From Siphonodentalium dalli (lineage: Eukaryota; Mollusca; Scaphopoda; Gadilida; Siphonodentaliidae): a DNA stretch of 64,000 bases. This document shows positions 10,438-21,372 of this stretch, piece after piece. The notes under the pieces were generated by a model. It saw only the letters and a list, made by a program, of their open reading frames with translations. It was not told the origin of the DNA and searched no databases. The stretch is from NCBI GenBank assembly GCA_032622095.1, contig CP136067.1, forward strand, positions 80,750,705 to 80,814,704, given 5' to 3'. Position 1 is the first letter of the stretch. The number at the start of each line of letters is the position of its first letter. The position numbers and the translations under genes are program-made.

Positions 10438-11025
10438 TTAAAGGGGTACTGTACGCCATTTTCAATAAATTTCCGGTGATAACAACGATCTAATATCGAT
10501 ACTATATAGAAACATAAGTAATTTGAGTCGAAGATGTATTCTGTAAACGCTCAGGTTAATAGGCTATCTTAAAATCAAAGTTAATAATTTCATATAAATT
10601 TCATTTATGACTGGAGCCATAAAATGGCGTAAAGTAAATTACGAATTTCCGTGTGCAAGACGTAATCAAATTAATTGAGGGATACTGGATTGGTAAACGG
10701 ATGGCACACGCGATCGTTTAAAACATTATGATGATACGGGGAGAAAGCCCAAGCCACTCACTGACTAGTGACGATACAATAACTTAAATGTGTATATGGG
10801 ACTAGTATGCATATAATATAACTATTATTTGATACATTTGGTTGAAAAATGTACAAAAATTACTCGACAACGGCAATTTGTATTTTTGCATTCCGGTAAA
10901 TTTGTCATCCGTAACACTACTTCGTACTCAACAGACTTTCAAATAATGAAAAAATTGTTTCCTTATTCTCCGACTCGGAGACTATAGACACCAACAACAA
11001 CATTTGGCGTACAGTATCCCTTTAA
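10438..11025. mobile_element. TIR element (AAAGGGGTACTGTACGCCA)
   Basis: The left end TTAAAGGGGTACTGTACGCC and the right end GGCGTACAGTATCCCTTTAA are inverted copies with two mismatches, 588 bp apart. There is no coding capacity. The ends sit on TTAA, but because the TIR itself begins AAAGG and ends CCTTT, the true duplication (TA, TTAA or none) cannot be separated from the TIR. Confidence 0.75.
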
Positions 11026-11068
11026 ATGATATTTACCCCGCGATGCAACCATAGATATGAACAAGCTA

Positions 11069-11350
11069 TTTACCTTCGTGGTGGGTGCCCCTCAGTGCAT
11101 TCCTGTCTTTGTTATGGGGGTATAATGATATTTACCATCATGGTGGGTGCCCCTCAGTGCATTCCTGTCTTTGTTATGGGGGTATAATGATATTTACCAT
11201 CATGGTGGGTGCCCCTCAGTGCATTCCTGTCTTTGTTATGGGGGTATAACGATATTTACCTTCGTGGTGGGTGCCCCTCAGTGCATTCCTGTCTTTGTTA
11301 TGGGGGTATAATGATATTTACCTTCGTGGTGGGTGCCCCTCAGTGCATAT
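11069..11350. repeat. 62-bp minisatellite, ~4.6 copies
   Basis: The unit starting TTTACCTTCGTGGTGGGTGC begins at 11069, 11131, 11193, 11255 and 11317 and includes CCCCTCAGTGCATTCCTGTC and TATGGGGGTATAATGATA. Copies 2 and 3 read ACCATCATGG and copies 1, 4 and 5 ACCTTCGTGG, so they fall into two variant types. Confidence 0.92.
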
Positions 11351-11596
11351 CAGCCGTCTTTATCGTGCGTTTGCATGGGTAATGATTCTATATAACGGGA
11401 CATGCTTTTGGAAGACTTAATTCACATGCTTTCCACTAACTAAATATTTAATTTCATACAAATTATACGAATTGCATGGCGTTCAGTGCAAAATTCCGCA
11501 CAAGAATATTAATTGGTTTAAAGATAAATCGTTCGGTGGCGAATGGGAACAATCAGGGAAGTTGAATACCTTTGATTTGGGACATGCTGTTTCGGG

Positions 11597-12934
11597 GTAG
11601 GGGAGACCCGGGCAAAGCGGATCGCCCGGGCAAAGCCGATCACCTCTATTATTTCAATACTATCAAATTATTCCTTGTCTATCTGTATTTTAGAATAAAG
11701 TCGTTTCGTGTTGGGTTAGTTTTTATACATTTCCACAGAGAACAAGGCATACTAAAATTTTGTAGCCCAGTAGAAAATTTTCGTCGAAATTTTACGATTT
11801 TACCAAATTTATAATTATTGTGCGTTTGCGCATATCTATTGCACAGGTCGATGATCACATAATCATCTACCCGAATAAATGTTGTCGGTATCTTAGGAAA
11901 TAGATGTGTGGAATAAGACAATATGTCGATTACTAAATTCGATAAGACACGCGCGTAATGCCACGGACTGTAAAAAAGATGTGCTGTGGGCAAAGCGGAT
12001 CATTCATAATATGACTAACTTCCGGTACACATGCGTAGATTAAAGGTACTCAACCCGTAAAGAGGGTCACCATCTCAACAGATTCCAACAACAACAATCC
12101 GATCAGAGGGTCCTATATTACTATTTCTTTGGCTTTGGGGGTAAAAAATATTTGATTCGAGTCGGGGAACCCATCAAACAAAGCTCAGAGTTATTAGATA
12201 TTGATTTTTCAAATTTGTTATGTTCTCGAGATGAGTACCAATAACTGCCGTAATCTGCTCTGGATGTGTACTCCAAATCTATTCAAACAGACAAGGATGA
12301 ATAACTCTAAAATCAAGTGGTAATTTTAACGTAATTTTGACTGAGTTCTGGGCCAGATAGTATTCCCGATAATGAAAAATAATAGATTTCTAAAATCGAT
12401 ATCTAACAAATCTGAGCTTTGATGGGTGACTTCCTCGACTCGAATCAAATATTTTTGACCCCCGAAGCCATTGAAATAGTAATTGAGAGGAGTTTTATCG
12501 GGTTGAGTACCTTTAAGCGAATTTTGACAATTTTATTAAGATGGGCCGACAAAACTTGTGCCTTGTCGGAGCATGTCCATAATTGAAAAATTTGACCGTT
12601 TGAAAAACGCGATTTTAATTATTTGCAATAAATATGTATAATTGTCATAAATAAAACTGAAAAGTATATGATTAGTTGAGTAGCATTTCATTTTCAGAAG
12701 GATTCGTTTGCTGATCCGCTTTGCCCGATGTGGTGATCCGATTTTCCCAACGGCCGGGCAAAGCGGATCAAAATTAAAGATCACCATAGCAACTAAACCA
12801 ATATATGCATCTGCATCCTACGTCAAATGTTATGCCATCATGGTTAGAAACTGACAGTGCTAATATTTCTGATTGCCGGTTGCATTTTGTACAAGAAAAC
12901 CTTACGTGATCCGCTTTGCCCGGGTCTCCCCTAC
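11597..12934. mobile_element. TIR element with GGGCAAAGCGGATC repeats
   Basis: The termini are inverted: GTAGGGGAGACCCGGGCAAA at the left and its complement, TTTGCCCGGGTCTCCCCTAC, at the right, 1338 bp apart. The phrase GGGCAAAGCGGATC or its complement occurs again inside (about 11626, 11988, 12712, 12761), so both subterminal regions carry repeated candidate transposase-binding words. The interior holds a nested family I element (12040-12516). No transposase domain is seen in ORFs of 65-104 codons. Superfamily not assigned. Confidence 0.75.
12040..12516. mobile_element. family I TIR element, complete copy
   Basis: TTAAAGGTACTCAACCCG at the left and its complement CGGGTTGAGTACCTTTAA at the right. 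Inner arms also pair: CCCATCAAACAAAGCTCAGA/TCTGAGCTTTGATGGG and AAATATTTGATTCGAGTCG with its complement. It sits inside the 11597-12934 element, so it inserted later. Other copies are at 14086, 41350 and 62941. Confidence 0.8.
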
Positions 12935-13117
12935 GTAGCCTGTAATATACACATGGCATATATCTTGTCACACGTCCATACTAAACCCGAAATGTCTCTA
13001 ATAAATGCCTGTATCGTGAGCTACAAGATCATTACCATCACTTTTATATAATTATGGTGGCCATTGTTTTTCATATAGGATGAACTAATAACGCAGGACA
13101 TGGGTTTGCTCATTTAC

Positions 13118-13211
13118 GGGAGAATCACCCTTAAAAGCGCAAATGATTTACGCTTTAAAAGCAAATATTTGCGCTTAATAAATAATAAATGTGAAAAGGG
13201 CCTCTCATATG
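13118..13211. repeat. inverted copy of 8958-9009 repeat end
   Basis: GGGAGAATCACCCTTAAAAGCG ... TTAATAAATAATAAATGTGAAAAGGGCCTC is the reverse complement, with gaps, of the segment at 8958-9009. It also contains internally inverted TTTACGCTTTAAAAGCAAA sequence. Confidence 0.55.
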
Positions 13212-14085
13212 CCGCATGCCCCTAACGCACAGAGTTCGCAGGCCCCTCCGACGCTGAATAAAGGCCGGCCCTGGCCGGGACCCTTCGGGAGACTGTTTGA
13301 GCTAGCGCTAGTATTATATAAGCCGGGTGATCAATTGACACGTTGAGTTCAACCCAAGCCCTTATATAGGCCTACGGTGCAAATGAAATTTTCTCGGTAC
13401 AATCGGTGTGATTTAATGGGGTGGGGTGCAATTGGAATTTCCACAGTGGCCTTACAAACCCATACCGCTCGACTGTAGTCTTTGCAGCCACAAGTGTCCC
13501 ATATGGGAATGGTATCATGCCACCTATAGATAGAGTTAACAAAGCGCATAGTTAATTTATTTTGTCTGAGCCAAAAATAATTTTGTTATCAAACAGAGCG
13601 GCTTTATGAGATAGGTTTAGCCATATCGATCTGTACAGTGGGACGCGAGGAGTCGCTGCTTTGTGCATTCGCAGAGTGGCACCGCGCGGTAAAAGTTGTG
13701 CTGTTTTTCGTTGCTTCTACGCGGATCATTTACGAAATAGGGTAAGTATTCTATAATTTCTATGGAATGATAATGAAATTTCAATGTGTATGGCAAGGTT
13801 CCTTTGACCTTGTATGAATGACACCGGGTATAAATGGTACACTGACGGGATTTCAGGTTCGTCACTGAGTCACGCGAGTCATCAATGACAATGACTCGGA
13901 AGCGTGCATATGGCACGCGACTCACTCCGGTACAGCTGTGAACAAAACATATTAGTTGCGACAAGTCGACAGCTGGTGAACGAGTGAAAATGCATACCTG
14001 ATCAGCGTGGCGCCTGTCTTTCAAATCTGGTAACTTGTGTCTGTGAGTTCAGGTGGTCATGGTGTTCATATTGACTTGAATTGTA
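13212..14085. other. CpG-richer unique stretch, no supported CDS
   Basis: Unlike its surroundings this stretch is low in obvious repeats and holds several CG-containing words (CACCGCGCGG, CTACGCGGATC, GGCACGCGACTC). A 135-codon minus-strand frame (13617-14024) has no motif I recognise. A strong 5' splice-site match (GG|GTAAGTATT) occurs at 13742, which raises the possibility of a plus-strand non-coding exon. Confidence 0.3.
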
Positions 14086-14929
14086 TTAAAGGTACTCAAT
14101 CCGATAAAACTCCTCTCAATTACTATTTCAATGGCTTCCGGGGGGGGGGGGGGGGGGCAAAAATATTTGATTCGAGTCGAGGAAGTCACCCATCAAAGCT
14201 CAGATTTGTTAGATATTGATTTTAGAAATCTATTATTTTTCATTATCGGGAATTCTTTCTGGCCCAGAAGACAGTCAAAATTCGTTATTATTACCACTTG
14301 ATTATAGAGTTATCCATCCTTGTCTGTTTGAATAGAGTTTTGGCGTAAAATCTCGAGCAGGTTACCAAATTGACGGCAGTTACCGCTATTCTCAAAGTAA
14401 TTGACCAGAAAAACGGGGTGATACCCCGGTCATGACCGCGGTGATACCGGTAATAAACGGTAGCGGTATCGAGACGGTCATGGCGTGGAGTTATGGTATT
14501 GGGTGATAATGATACTGTGGTCTTTTAGCGGGCACCGCATTAATTTTGTTGAATACCGCGGTGATTTTCATGGAACTCTTTTAGGGCAGGTATTTACTCA
14601 CACATACTTGTTCGCATTAACAAGCGGTATCAGTAACGCGGTATTGGAGGATACCGCGGTATAGTACCGCCATATTAACGCGGTGACACCACGTTATTGG
14701 TGGTCAATTACTTTAAGTATAGCGGTATTAGTATTCATCTCGATCAATTAACAAATTTCAAAAATCATTATCTAATAACTCTGAGCTTTGTTTGATGGGT
14801 TCCTCGACTCGAATCAAATATTTTTTACCCCCAAAGCCAAAGAAATAGTAATATAGGACCCTCTGATCGGATTGTTGTTGTTGGAATCTGTTGAGATGGG
14901 GACCCTCTTTACGGATTGAGTACCTTTAA
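14086..14929. mobile_element. family I TIR element interrupted by a later insertion
   Basis: Ends are TTAAAGGTACTCAATCCG and CGGATTGAGTACCTTTAA. The halves align with the complete copy at 12040-12516, including TTTGATTCGAGTCGAGG and CAAAGCTCAGA. The copy is split by a 343-bp element at 14383-14725. An 18-G run lies at 14140-14157 where the 12040 copy has only a short G run. Confidence 0.8.
14383..14725. mobile_element. nested TIR element with TA duplication
   Basis: Ends are CCGCTATTCTCAAAGTAATT and AATTACTTTAAGTATAGCGG, a TIR of about 24 bp. The interior is packed with ACCGCGGT and GCGGTATC words in both directions. TA occurs immediately outside both ends (14381-14382, 14726-14727). Removing the element and one TA restores CAGTTATTAGTATTCATCTC, which matches the uninterrupted site CAGTTATTGGTACTCATCTC in the complement of the 12040 copy. 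TA duplication fits Tc1/mariner-like or related elements. Confidence 0.82.
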
Positions 14930-15042
14930 TGGTACTGATTGTAATTTGTGGAACCAGCAGGATGCAGGATCGAGTTTGGAACATGACAATGTTCAATGGG
15001 TGGGGTGGTGTTGTGTTGTGTAGGTGGTGTGGCATGGTTGTG

Positions 15043-15183
15043 GTCCAACAAATTAGAATATTCGGATTAAGATATATTTTAATATATGGACATTTACGAT
15101 TATCTTAAATCTGAAGGATTAAGAGGTTCGTAAATGTCCAAATATTAAAATTCCTCTTAATTGGAAAGTCTAATTTGTTGGAC
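15043..15183. mobile_element. 141-bp palindromic MITE
   Basis: GTCCAACAAATTAGA at the left pairs with TCTAATTTGTTGGAC at the right. The inner ATGGACATTTACGA and TCGTAAATGTCCA also pair, so almost the whole element folds back on itself. No coding capacity. Confidence 0.8.
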
Positions 15184-15238
15184 TAGTGTGGTTGGTGGTA
15201 ACTTGGTGGATATGTATGCGGGATGAGGGACATAGCTA

Positions 15239-15400
15239 TGGGAGGCCAAATTCACATTTAATAACCAATTAGGCTTAAGCGTAATTGCATTACGCTTAAG
15301 TGTAATAGCATTACGCTTAAGCGTAATGGCATTAGGCTTAAGCGTAATGGCATTACGCTTTAAGCGTAATTAGCTATTAAATGTGAATTTGGCCTCCAAT
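15239..15400. mobile_element. palindromic element with internal TTACGCTTAAGCGTAA array and 9-bp TSD
   Basis: Arms GGAGGCCAAATTCACATTTA and its exact complement TAAATGTGAATTTGGCCTCC enclose four to five copies of the palindrome TTACGCTTAAGCGTAA spaced by GGCAT or AGCAT. The 9-mer ACATAGCTA flanks it on both sides (15230-15238, 15401-15409). A 9-bp duplication is compatible with MULE-type or other superfamilies. The element is a hairpin at two scales. Confidence 0.82.
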
Positions 15401-15409
15401 ACATAGCTA

Positions 15410-17857
15410 GTGGCTATCAGTTGGGGGAGAGTTGTACAACTTACGGTAGAACTTCCAATTGCAACTCATTATTCCCTCTTGAGCCCCAGACCAGGTATCA
15501 ATATGATATGCATGCACCCCCCCCCCCCCCCCCCCAAACCTTTGGTTAGAACTTTCCAATTTGTACTTCAAGCTTTCCAACTGTTGGAGATTTCTGACCT
15601 ACCGCCTCAGTCCAAAATTTGACTGAAAGTAGGGACATATACAGTATAACAACTCAAACTTTCCAACCAAATATAGGTTGAGATTGTTTGAATAATTAAT
15701 TTTCCAACCAATGTAGAAGTGTAAAAAAATATGTAGTTTAGTTAAAATATTTATTACAAACTTTTAGACTAAAATAGCAATCAGTCATTTTAACAGTTGT
15801 AGGGATTTGCAAGGTTTGAGACCATGGATTGTACCATGGTGGTTTCTACTTGCAGTGAGGTGATGAAGTTAGTCATTATTTCCTCCACCAATAAAGATGA
15901 CAACACAGTGATATGGTCCAGTGGTGAATGATAATTAGCCTGGAGACATTTACTGAAATTAATTATTATGCAACTACATGTTAGACCAGTTTTATATTTA
16001 AGAGCAGGGTGCTTGGAAGATCTCACAGCATGGGCCAGCATGGGCCATCAAATTAGCAGATACTGGTTGTGTCATATTGGATAATTCCCCAAGGGGTACC
16101 ACTGTCATTATAATGAAAGGTTAGGCCTATTGACAGTCAGACATCCTGTTATAAAAGTATAGCAATGTTGTACCTCAGAACCATATGGACAATTAAGATG
16201 TAATTAGTCTTTGCCAAACTACCAAACTGGGAATGACCTGCATGCATTTATAGCCTTTGAGTTTTGAAGAATGACTTCAACCAGTTTGTTATCAAAACGG
16301 TTGACTATGAAATCATGTGCTTCAGTGCTTCACATTGTCTAGTTTTTTCTTGGCAAGTTTTGTTCATTCCATTTATGACTAGATAGTAGTACATGTACAT
16401 AGTTAACATACATGTACTTTAGAAATCCACTATATAAAGGAATAATCCTGCAAATAGGACTTATCAATAGTTTGAAAAAAGGTATGTGATGCTGTTTTAA
16501 TGAGGGCAAGCTGATTGAGTGTTCTGATTGGTATGGATGTCTAATCAAGTCTTCAATACAGGGTACTTGTATAGATGCAATTACCCTAAACTGAATTTTC
16601 ATTATGTTTTCACTGGTTATAAATATTTTTAACCGATGAGTAATGTATCTATATTAAGGCACTCAAGCTAGCACAAGTATTATATAACATAGAATGTAAC
16701 ATTAGACACGTTATGTTTACACTTACAATACTAGTACGTACAGGGTTTAAATCTGACGAGAATCAGAATCATGATTCAAACTTAGTTTGATCTCATAAAA
16801 GCAGCTGATTCGCTGTAGAAAATGCTATATTATGATTCTCGCAAAATTTTATGGACTTGAAGGCCTGACGTGTGAGGTGTGTGTCTATCGCTATAATAAA
16901 TATTTGTGTTATTAGGTGGGAAAATCCTCTACTAACCTTTGTGGTGTCTCGAGAGCATATGCACTAAGAGCATGTGTGTATGGTGTGTAAATGGGACTAG
17001 CTGAAGGAGCTGCTATTGTGCACCCAGTATTCTCCATTTGTTATGCCTAAATAACATAATATTTTTCATGGCAACTTGAAACATGCAGCAGATTACTTGG
17101 CAAGAATAACATATCATAAGCCTCATTCTCACTCAAGTCAAATATATTAGATTTCAACTTGTCGTTTGAAAAATACATACATGCTCTCGATTCAGCAAAG
17201 TCACTCTGGGTGTCCACTGTAAGGCTTCCAACATTGGCAGTCATTGTGAACTTGTGAGAGTACCACTTACAAATGTTATCACTAAACTAGCAGTCAAACA
17301 TTTATTTACTAAGACTTACCAAACTAAATGATAATATACTCTTAAAGGAAGTATTTCAGTTGGACACAAAACTTTTATCTAAAGGTAGTCCATCATGGTA
17401 CTCCACTATCAACTCCTCTGTTACAATATTTAATTAAAGTTTGACACACATGAACTTAGAAAACATAGAGGATTTTTGTATTGACTTCTTTCAAAGCAGA
17501 TATAAACAAAACACTCAAAATCTATTCAAAAGGCAAAATGATTGACAACAAGCTTAATTCATCTTTTTGTGAAAATTTACCAATAGTTCAAAATGCAAAT
17601 ATACATGTATCTGACATTGGGAATATCTAAATATGTGTATCTGTCAAAATATCTTTACTTCCCTGTGGATTAGAGCCCACAGACTTAAATTGCCATCGAG
17701 AAAGATAAGTAAAAATGTCAGAAACCCAATATCCACAAACGAGTCTGTTCCTAATGTGTGGGCAACTTGTTAGTAGATGAAGAACAATTGTTATTCTTTT
17801 GTAAAAGAAATTAGAATCAGAATTGACATGAAGGCCAAGCTCAGTTACTTAATAGAT
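15410..17857. other. no recognisable gene or element
   Basis: About 2.4 kb of AT-rich sequence with a 19-C run at 15517-15535, followed by ACTTTCCAA/TTTCCAACTGTTGG phrases shared loosely with 18200-18400 and 29500-29710. All frames are under 90 codons and without motifs. Confidence 0.4.
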
Positions 17858-17916
17858 ACAGTAATGCAACACAGCAGAATTATGGGTAATTTTTCAGGAT
17901 TTAGTCGGAAATAAGT
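17858..17916. mobile_element. family A foldback, 5' fragment
   Basis: ACAGTAATGC, then CAACACAGCAGAATTATGGG and TCAGGATTTAGTCGGAAATA match the left arm of family A. The first-arm segment CCTAAATAATCGACTCC is deleted and the second arm is absent. Confidence 0.7.
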
Positions 17917-17925
17917 GAGAGCTAA

Positions 17926-18000
17926 TTTGCATATATTTGAGAATACATTGGCCCAATAATATTTACGTAAGCCAGTGCATTCTCATATATGCGAGGCTCC
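17926..18000. mobile_element. family B fragment (reverse)
   Basis: GAGAATACATTGGCCCAATA, ATATTTACGTAAGCCAGTG and CATTCTCATATATGCGAGG match the middle part of family B in the reverse sense. It directly follows the family A fragment. Confidence 0.6.
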
Positions 18001-18956
18001 AAGAATACTCTGAAGGATGCTTAATCCAGACATAATACACGGGACTAAACCAATATGTGAATTTTTATCATAACTACCCAATTGATCCTCCATGATGTCA
18101 TCACAACCTTACTATCGTAAAAACCTGAAACTGGCTATTATACCAGCATACAGGGACATGACCAGGGGGTCTCTGTTGGGGGGTGTCTACATTGGAATTC
18201 CCAAACACCCATCAAGGTTGGAAAAATTTTCCCAACTGATGGTCATTTCAGTCAAAAATTTGGACCAAACCTAAGAATATATGCAAATGCTGGTCTAAAA
18301 AGAACAAATTCCCCACAAATAAATTGTTGGAAAATCAAACTACGAGAACAATATCCACCTATTGTTGGTGTGAAATTTCCAACTGTTGATAATTTTTACC
18401 AAACCCCTCCCCCCTGTCTCTGCCAGCATAACATGTAACACAGTTCACATTGGCCAGAAAACATTCTTTTGGCCGATCTTTTGTCCATTTCTGAATTAGT
18501 CTGTCAATTTTTCGGAAAGTTTGACCAAATTGAAAAACCGAAACATAGGATCATTGGGGAAAACCGAAACTAAAAAAATATATAAAGCACATGCATAAAC
18601 ATTCTCGTATTTTGAAATCACAAAGCAGTACAGTATTGTGACTTAATTAAAAAAGATGCCATTCTCGCTGCTAATCATCGTTTTGATAAGAAAGCAAGCG
18701 CTAATTTTTTTATAAATTGTTATCTGCACATATGCAAGGAACTGCTGATTACCTAGTAATGAAGGCGTCGAAGGGTTTCTTAGAGATGTGATAATCAGAG
18801 TGGTAATTGCTGACTGTAGCTTGAAACATTTTGGTCAAAAAGATTGGCTAAATGAAAATAAAAAAGAATTACTACCATTGGCTTCATTTGTGGTTTTACC
18901 CAGGGACCAGCCTAGAGAGAAGTCACTTCTCCCTGTTTGTTCATTAGGGAGAGGTA
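18001..18956. other. no gene; TTTCCAAC repeat and hAT-like end
   Basis: 18150-18415 carries TTGGAAAAATTTTCCCAACT and AATTTCCAACTGTTGATAA phrases next to a C-rich run, resembling 15530-15700. CAGGGACCAGCCTAGAG at 18901-18917 matches the termini of the 58029-61781 hAT-like element and is followed by AGAAGTCACTTCTCCCTG, so a fragment of that family lies here. Confidence 0.45.
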
Positions 18957-19171
18957 ACAGTAATGCCCTAAACAATCGACTCCTTAACCACAGCAGAATT
19001 ATGGGTTACTTTTCAGGATTTAGTCCGAAATATGGCTTGTTGCTATTCATCGGAAAGCTCTAAGTGAGAGCTTTCCGATGAATGGCAACAAACCATATTT
19101 CCGACTAAATCCTGAAAAGTAACCCATAATTCTGCTGTGGTTAAGGAGTCGATTATTTAGGGCATTACTGT
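18957..19171. mobile_element. family A foldback, complete copy
   Basis: An almost perfect palindrome of 215 bp. The left arm runs from ACAGTAATGCCCTAAACAAT to GGAAAGCTCTAAG; the right arm is its complement and ends GGGCATTACTGT. Family consensus words are CAGCAGAATTATGGGT, TCAGGATTTAGTCGGAAATA and GCCATTCATCGGAAAGCTC. No coding sequence; if transcribed it would fold into a hairpin of about 105 bp. Confidence 0.88.
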
Positions 19172-19193
19172 AAGGTCGTTTTGTGAACTTATG

Positions 19194-19300
19194 GAGAGCT
19201 TTCCGATGAATGGCAACAAGCCATATTTCCGACTAAATCGTGAAAAATTACCCATAATTCTGCTGTGGTTAAGGAGTCGATTATTTAGGGCATTACTGTA
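19194..19300. mobile_element. family A half copy (right arm only)
   Basis: From GAGAGCTTTCCGATGAATGG to GGGCATTACTGTA this is one arm only. It shares its outer junction, ACTGTAAGGTCG, with the complete copy at 18957-19171, so the pair probably arose by tandem duplication with flanking DNA and not by separate insertion. A shorter tail match (AAGGAGTCGATTATTTAGGA) follows at 19399-19431. Confidence 0.75.
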
Positions 19301-19534
19301 AGGTCGGTTTGTGAACTTTTTGTACATTTTACAGTGGGATAACTACTCATCAATGATGCTTTAGTTTAGAAAGGTTTATGAATGGTAATCTGTGGTTTAT
19401 AAGGAGTCGATTATTTAGGACATTACTGTAACAATGGATGAAGTTCAATTTACACCCCAACATCACCCTTATATGGTTCAATAAGTATTACAAGAACCCA
19501 TTTTTGAAACCGTTAAGTGAGTAAGAAAACCATT

Positions 19535-19746
19535 TTAACCCTTTTATTACAAGAGCTGTGCTGGTGCTGCATTAAAGATCCTGTGACAGTACATTCTCTT
19601 ATATATGCGACTATCCCATATGGAGCCTTGCTTATATGTATTCTCATATATGCATGGCTCCCTATGGGAGACTCGCATATTTAAAAGAATGCATTCGCAC
19701 AGGGTTTTCAAAAAAATTCAGGAAGACCCAGTCATAGAAGGGTTAA
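19535..19746. mobile_element. family B (piggyBac-like double hairpin), degenerate
   Basis: Bounded by TTAACCCTTTTATTAC and AGAAGGGTTAA. Contains GCTGTGCTGGTGCTGCATTA, GTACATTCTCTTATATATGC, one surviving hairpin around CTCCCTATGGGAGACTCGCA, GCACAGGGTTTTC and TTCAGGAAGAC. TTAA at both ends with CCCTTT/AAGGG termini fits piggyBac-type insertion. Confidence 0.75.
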
Positions 19747-20199
19747 TCAGTGAATTTACTTTAAATATGCTGTTTGCACATTTGCATACTGGTACATGTA
19801 TATAAGAGAGAGCAGTTACTTCTCCGTGGGACAAAAATAGGGAGAAGTGACACATTTCATGGGGATGATGGACTCCCTTTAATCTGGCTTTTATCTTCCC
19901 AGGATGAATGTCAAAAAACCCAGGGATGCAATTTATAGCAGCAGCTTTGTGTGTCAGCTTGCTGATATATTATTGATGTATGTCCTATGTGAATTTGTCA
20001 TGTTGGATTGAAAAGTATTTCATGAATTTTTACTGAACTCCGTGGGATTATTCTTCTGTAAACATGAATTCTCATTTAGTTGTTGAATTGTTTCTGGCTG
20101 GAGACCTGATAGGATGGTCTGGCGTGCAATTCCCTTCACCCTTTCTTGATCTGAATTCTGATGTGGATGGTACTTGGATTAATCTATATATATGTAATA

Positions 20200-20410
20200 G
20201 AGTGGGATCTGTCTGTCTGTCCATCTGTCTGTCTGTCTGCCTGTCCGGATATGATTTCTCCCAGACTGCTGATCCGATGTCAACCAAATTTGGTGACTCA
20301 GGGTACCCTGGCAGAGGTTAAATCGGCATTTGTTTTTCAAAATTTTGATTTAAACAAATTTAATTAAATAAATAATAACAAAAAAACAAAAAAATTTAAA
20401 ATAAGCTCAC
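20200..20410. repeat. CTGTCTGTC-headed dispersed repeat
   Basis: A (GTCT)n run (about 20209-20245) is followed by TGATCCGATGTCAACCAAAT, GGTGACTCAGGGTACCCTGG, CAGAGGTTAAATCGGCATT and an A-rich tail. The same order of phrases is found at 8690-8850 and, inverted, in part at 50945-51020 and 58750-58810. Confidence 0.65.
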
Positions 20411-20579
20411 TATGGGACTATTTCAGAATCAAATAATATTTTTCAGCAGATACGTACGCTCTTGGTGTTAATTTTCGGTGTGGCCCACACCATCCAATGG
20501 AATAACGGGCATAATTAAGTCCACTATGGGTTTATTCCAGAATCAAATAAATCCATTATGATCCAATGTAATACATGTA

Positions 20580-21372
20580 TAGTATAATGGTGTGATGATA
20601 GAGTGTAATGTAGTATAATGATGTGATGATAGGGTGTAATATAATATAATGGTGTGATGATAGGGTGTAATTTAGTATAATGGTGTGATGATAGAGTGTA
20701 ATATAGTATAATGGTGTGATGATAGAGTGTAATATAGTATAACAGTGTGATATCAGAGTGTAATATAGTATAACAGTGTGATTTTAGAGTGTAATATAGT
20801 ATAACAGTGTGATGTTAGAGAGTAATATAGTATAATGGTGTGATGTTAGAGAGTAATATAGTATAATGGTGTGATGTTAGAGAGTAATATAGTATAATGG
20901 TGTGATTTTAGAGTGTAATATAGTATAATGGTGTGATGATAGAGAGTAATATAGTATAACAGTGTGATGTTAGAGTGTAATATAGTATAACAGTGTGATA
21001 TTAGAGTGTAATATAGTATAACAGTGTGATATTAGAGTGTAATATAGTATAACAGTGTGATATTAGAGTGTAATATAGTATAACAGTGTGATATTAGAGT
21101 GTAATATAGTATAACAGTGTGATGTTAGAGAGTAATATAGTATAATGGTGTGATTTTAGAGTGTAATATAGTATAATGGTGTGATATTAGAGTGTAATAT
21201 AGTATAATGGTGTGATGTTAGAGAGTAATATAGTATAATGGTGTGATATTAGAGTGTAATATAGTATAATGGTGTGATGATAGAGTGTAATATAGTATAA
21301 CAGTGTGATTTTAGAGTGTAATATAGTATAACAGTGTGATGTTAGAGAGTAATATAGTATAATGGTGTGATG
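20580..21372. repeat. 31-bp satellite array, ~25 copies
   Basis: The unit starts GTATAATGGTGTGATGATAG and ends AGTGTAATATA, repeated head-to-tail with constant 31-bp spacing. Three positions vary in a linked way: TGG or CAG at base 7-9, GAT/GTT/ATT/TTT at base 15-17 and GTG or GAG at base 21-23. Variants occur in blocks, such as five or so consecutive CAG-ATT units near 21000-21110. Pure tandem DNA; frames inside have no coding meaning. Confidence 0.95.

Noticed and set aside
11069-11350. CRISPR-like or regulatory array (62-bp period)
   Set aside because: No spacers; simple head-to-tail minisatellite.
13617-14024. 135-codon minus-strand ORF in the CpG-richer stretch
   Set aside because: No recognisable domain. 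A plus-strand non-coding exon is an equally speculative reading, so no CDS is called.
20580-21372. CRISPR-like array (31-bp periodic repeat)
   Set aside because: Units are directly abutting with no unique spacers; this is an ordinary eukaryotic satellite.
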